Origin: Manihot esculenta | Taxonomy: Eukaryota; Streptophyta; Magnoliopsida; Malpighiales; Euphorbiaceae | Direction of reading: 5' to 3' | Assembly (NCBI RefSeq): GCF_001659605.2 | Contig: NC_035168.2 | Span: forward strand, 4,210,058 to 4,274,057 | DNA: 64,000 nt | In this document: piece after piece, positions 60,688 to 64,000 of the stretch | Numbering within the stretch: the stretch's first letter is position 1 | How the letters are laid out: each line of letters starts with the position of its first letter | Translations under genes and position numbers: made by a program | The notes under the pieces: model-generated | Database searches by the model: none | What the model saw: the letters and a program-made list of their open reading frames with translations, nothing else | What the model was told of the DNA's origin: nothing

Positions 60688-62969
60688 AGGTAGGGTTTGT
60701 TCGACTGACTTCTGTCGAAAAGAAGTATGATGTCGAGAAGTGTATGTTTGTGTCCAGTGTCCAGGATATCCAGGATGCGGGTACTCTATTTCATTTACCT
60801 GTTTTGCTTTATTTTTGTGATTTTTGTTGAGGTAACTTGCCATGATTTTGGATCTTTGCAGCTTCTGAGGTGAAAATGGACCAAATCAAGCCCCCCAAGA
60901 ATCTTATACTGTCCCGGGAGAGCATGAACGCTGCTCTGGATGCCCTCCTGGCTGGGCAATCCGTGGGGGAGGCTACTCAAAGGGTGGCCGAAGTCATCTC
61001 TTCCAGGTCGGCTAGCCGGCCCCCTGTTCCAGCTCCTTCCCGAGCTTCCAAGCCAAGCTCTCGAAGTAGCAAGTCTTCGCGGCCATCCAGCCGTAGCAGA
61101 TCGAGCTCGGCCCCTCAATCCTCCCAGGCTCCCCGGTCTCGACGGGCTTCTAACGAAAGGACGGAGGAAGCTCTAGGGGTTATCTCTCAGCAGGTTGGGG
61201 ACGCCGAGCTGGCGAGGGCGAATCTGGTCCTTCCTTCTGAGGAGGCTCCGGAGGTGAGGCTTGAGACCCCCACTGCGGAGGAGAGGGCTCAGGAAAAAGG
61301 AATGGAGGTCATCCCGGCGGGCGAAGGTGTCCAGGAGGCCTCTTTTGGAGTTGCCCCTGCTTTTGAGGGAATGGGATCTAGTCCTGTTGATGGTGGGGGT
61401 GTCGTGGTTAAGGTCAGGGACAAGCGTCCTGCCCCCACTGAGGTGCCTGCCCTGGTTCCGATCCCAAAGAGATCTCGGGCTTTGAGGAGGCCGGCTCCAG
61501 CTCTTCCTCCTCTTGAAAAGAAGAAAGATGCTCCCGTGGTGCCCGTGTTGTCTGCTCCTGACAACGACATCTTGAACGCTGAGGATATTACTCACCAAAC
61601 TCCAGCAAGCGTTGTAGCGGAGATCTTGCAGGAGCGGATGTTTGGTGGGATCACGGAGGCTTCGGACCCTCGCTTGCTTGCTCTGACTGGCCATTTGGCT
61701 GGTTTTACTCGAGAGTAGGCAACGTTTCGGTCTCGACCCCAAGGGGAGCTCGGAGATAGAATTAGGGAGATGCTCCTGATGGTAAGTTGTCTCTTTTGTT
61801 TTCCTTTTAGCTTTCTTGGTTTCTTTGTCTTAACGGTTGCCTCTTTGTACTAGGTGATGGGCCTCTTCATGGAGGTGGACGCTCGTGACCACTCTCTCCA
61901 GGAGTCTGTGGATCGCCGGATTGAGGAGGCACGTCTAGAGGAGAATCTATCTGCAACCAGCGATGCTAGGGGCAATCTCGCGGCTGCCCGAGAGCATTCC
62001 AGGTCCCTCCAGATAGAGTTACACACTGCGCTGGAGGCCCTCAAAAGGGCTGATGGGAGGACAGCTGAGGCGGAGGATCAGCGAAACAAAGCTTTGAAGC
62101 AGCTGTCCTCCTTGGAGGAGATCCAGCGAGAAAGGGATGAGGCCCTGAATCAGAAGGATGAGGCCCAGCACCAGCATGAGCTACTAAAGGCAGATTTTGA
62201 TGTCGTGCTAGCACAGAGAGAAGAAGCCCTGGCCCGGGTGGTGGTCCTTGAGCAAGAGCTGGCTAAGCGGGCTGATAATGAGAGAGACCTAGCCCTGGCA
62301 GTAGAGACGTCTAAACTTCAAAATCAGCATCTCTGCCAGGAGGTCGAGGTTCTTAAGAAAAGGTGTGCGGCCTTGCTCGAGGACACCAAGCATGCTGAGG
62401 ACAGAGTCCAGCTAGAGTGCGAGGAGCGCTTAAGGGAGTACAAGGGGTCTGCTGAGCTAAAGAAGGAGATCCAGCAGGCCTGTGAGGCTCATCTTCAGAA
62501 CTACAAGGACTCTTCGGAGCTGAAGACCAAGATAGCTGAGGCCTGCGAAGAGCGACTTGCGGAGTTTAAAGCTTCTGATGAGATGAAGACAGCCATATGG
62601 AATAAAAGCTTCCGCATGTTCGTCTCTGGATACAATCGAGGCCTAAGGACTGCCAGATATGCCCCCTCCACCCCGTTGGCTGAACTCCGAGGCGCCGAGA
62701 AAGACTCTGATGGTGAGGACGTGCTATACGGGGAGGATGATAGACCCTTGCCTAAAGGAGTTTCTCGCACTGCAGCTGGGCCTTCTGAGGCAGCTGCCGA
62801 GCCGGGGCAGGAGGACGAAGGTGCTGGGCCTCAGGGGCAGGAGGAAGCAGGGCTCCCAGGGGGGGGAATTGTACCCTTTGTACATAGTAGTATAGGAGAT
62901 AGTGATGTAGATATTGATACACCTAGGCATGTAAGTCCCTTAAGGACAGTTTTCCCTTCAGTAGAGTAG

Positions 62970-63731
62970 GTTGTAATTGTAACTTTATTCAATGAAATTT
63001 GACTTTTACTTGTATCTATATCTGAATTGTTTCTATTTTTGTTTGCTGTTCAGGCTTTACCAAACTGCTTATGCTGTAAAAAGCCCAAAATGTCAAGGAT
63101 AAAATACTCAAGCCATATATATTAAGAATGAAACATTTAAATCATGTGCTTCATAATTTTTCTAAGGAATTAACTACACCGTTTTTTCTTTTTTGCCCTC
63201 AAGCCAATCAGAGCTGAAATTCTGTTAATTGGCTAAACTTTTAACTTATAAATTTTTCCAATCTCACCAAGGTATTCGTATCTGCAAGCCTTTTCCGAGT
63301 TGGATTTACCTTAAAGATAAAAATCTTTAAGCTACATGTTTATCTAATCTTTCGCAGGATTCAACCATATCAGGTCGTCACCTATGAATTCGATTTTTAC
63401 CAATTGACTGGACATCCTCATTTTTCTTTTAGTTACTGTATTAATATGGGCTCGGATATATAACCTTCATATAACCAAAGTAAAAAGGATCATGTACCTT
63501 TTAAAGTGATGAGTAGGGGCTGGCCTCTTGTTTTTAGTTCTGTTCTGATAGGAATCGAGACCGGAGCCTTGTTCTGCTTATGCTTTAGGCTTCCTCTAAG
63601 GTCATAGGGAGCTTGTAGCTATGGTTTGCCCTTGAGCTTTCTGAGTTCGACTCTTTTACCTACTTATTTTTCCAGGCTTGTATTTGCGTATCGCAGGTCG
63701 ATATTTTTTGCTTTATGCTGCTTGTCTTATC
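62970..63731. other. Spacer between the antisense gene and array of the second Tat-type element
   Basis: AT-rich at first (3' UTR of the antisense gene likely near 62970-63010), then mixed sequence. No ORF recognised. It corresponds to 28086-28640 of the young element by position. Confidence 0.45.
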
Positions 63732-64000
63732 AGCTCGGTGTCAGGAGATCTTGGGAATCCTGGTCGCCTTTCTGGCTGAGGTTTTGTCATCTCAGCTCGG
63801 TGCCAGGAGATCTTGGGGATCCTGGTCACCTTCCTGGCTGAGATCTTGTCATCTCAGCTCGGTGCCAGGGGATCTTGGGGGTCCTGGTCACCTTCCTGGC
63901 TGAGGTCTTGTGGTGTCGGGAGATCTTGGGGATCCCGGTCTTACGGTGCCGGGAGATCTTGGGGATCCCGGTCTTGCGGTGCCGGGAGATCTTGGGGATC
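63732..64000 (-). repeat. Tandem repeats of the second Tat-type element, cut by the window edge
   Basis: Three copies of about 60 bp with 'ctcagctcggtgccaggagatcttggggatcctggtcaccttcctggctgag' (63732-63905), then about 33-bp copies of 'ggtgccgggagatcttggggatcccggtcttgc' to the edge. The core gagatcttggggatc is the inverse of the core in the 24141-28085 array. The array presumably continues beyond 64000. Confidence 0.9.

Larger units (their letters stand above)
47894..62969 (+). pseudogene. Antisense accessory gene of the second Tat-type element, broken by a 12.2-kb insertion and two stops
   Basis: Exon 1 is 47894-48499 plus 60693-60780 (694 nt in total, the same as in the young element), exon 2 60862-61781, exon 3 61854-62969; joins are GT-AG. 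It would encode about 909 residues without the stops. Exon 1 has the same gypsy-type transposon domain (LDTPLYRIRAP, PPPPGLIDP, GYKDSIKGW), exon 2 a Ser/Pro-rich linker, exon 3 a coiled coil starting VMGLFMEVDARDHSLQESVD with DSDGEDVLYGEDD near the end. Damage: a TAA at 48158-48160, insertion of the chromovirus with the duplicated AGGTA (48495-48499 and 60688-60692), and a TAG at 61716-61718. Frame is otherwise kept throughout, which suggests that the gene was functional until recently. Confidence 0.88.
47170..64000 (-). mobile_element. Second Tat-type retrotransposon, reverse orientation, runs past the right edge
   Basis: Its 3' LTR stands at 47170-47656 and the element reads leftward, so its gag-pol and 5' LTR would lie beyond 64000. 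Visible parts are the LTR, PPT, antisense gene (here on the plus strand) and the start of a tandem array whose core word gagatcttggggatc is the inverse of that in the element at 17872-34349. It is related to, but clearly different from, that element. A chromovirus (48500-60687) interrupts exon 1 of the antisense gene. The base stretch ctatc (47165-47169) is the candidate target copy; its partner is outside the window. Confidence 0.88.

Overview
The window is nuclear DNA from a flowering plant, almost certainly a eudicot. It shows split genes with GT-AG introns, AT-rich intergenic DNA, plant-specific families (PTI1-like kinase, plant actin with a leader intron, L-type lectin receptor kinase, DC1 protein) and nested LTR retrotransposons. 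The style of the repeats is compatible with Malpighiales/Euphorbiaceae such as cassava or rubber tree, but that is an impression and not a demonstration. No RNA genes were seen.

Five host genes stand in two groups. On the left are a seven-exon PTI1-like protein kinase (545-2403, +) and a complete 377-residue actin gene (8380-10604, -). In the middle are a seven-exon plastid Nudix hydrolase of the NUDX23 type (35329-41101, +), an intronless L-type lectin receptor kinase (42662-44623, +) and an intronless DC1-domain protein (45959-47011, +). They do not form a pathway or cluster. Two receptor-type kinases and a DC1 protein suggest signalling or defence roles, by family only.

The rest is mobile DNA. 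From left to right: a diverged element with about 265-bp inverted repeats (4075-6375); a 4.7-kb CACTA element with a TnpA-like gene broken by one frameshift (12595-17327); a young 16.5-kb Ty3/gypsy element of Tat/Ogre type with near-identical LTRs, an intact 1859-residue gag-pol, a 3.9-kb tandem array and a three-exon gene on the opposite strand (17872-34349); a relic LTR element inside intron 3 of the Nudix gene; and a second Tat-type element in reverse orientation (47170 to beyond the right edge). That second element is split by a Tekay/Del-like chromovirus (48500-60687), whose gag is itself split by a solo LTR (55021-57294).

The most interesting system is the antisense gene of the Tat-type elements. 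Both copies keep the same three-exon layout and splice sites, and exon 1 is exactly 694 nt in both once the insertion is removed. The products are predicted at 920 and, ignoring stops, about 909 residues: a putative 'gypsy type transposon' domain, a Ser-rich linker and a long coiled coil. The young element also carries a second, degenerate antisense unit next to a relic PPT/LTR start, so it looks like a recombinant of two related elements. All exon joins were read by eye and need transcript support.
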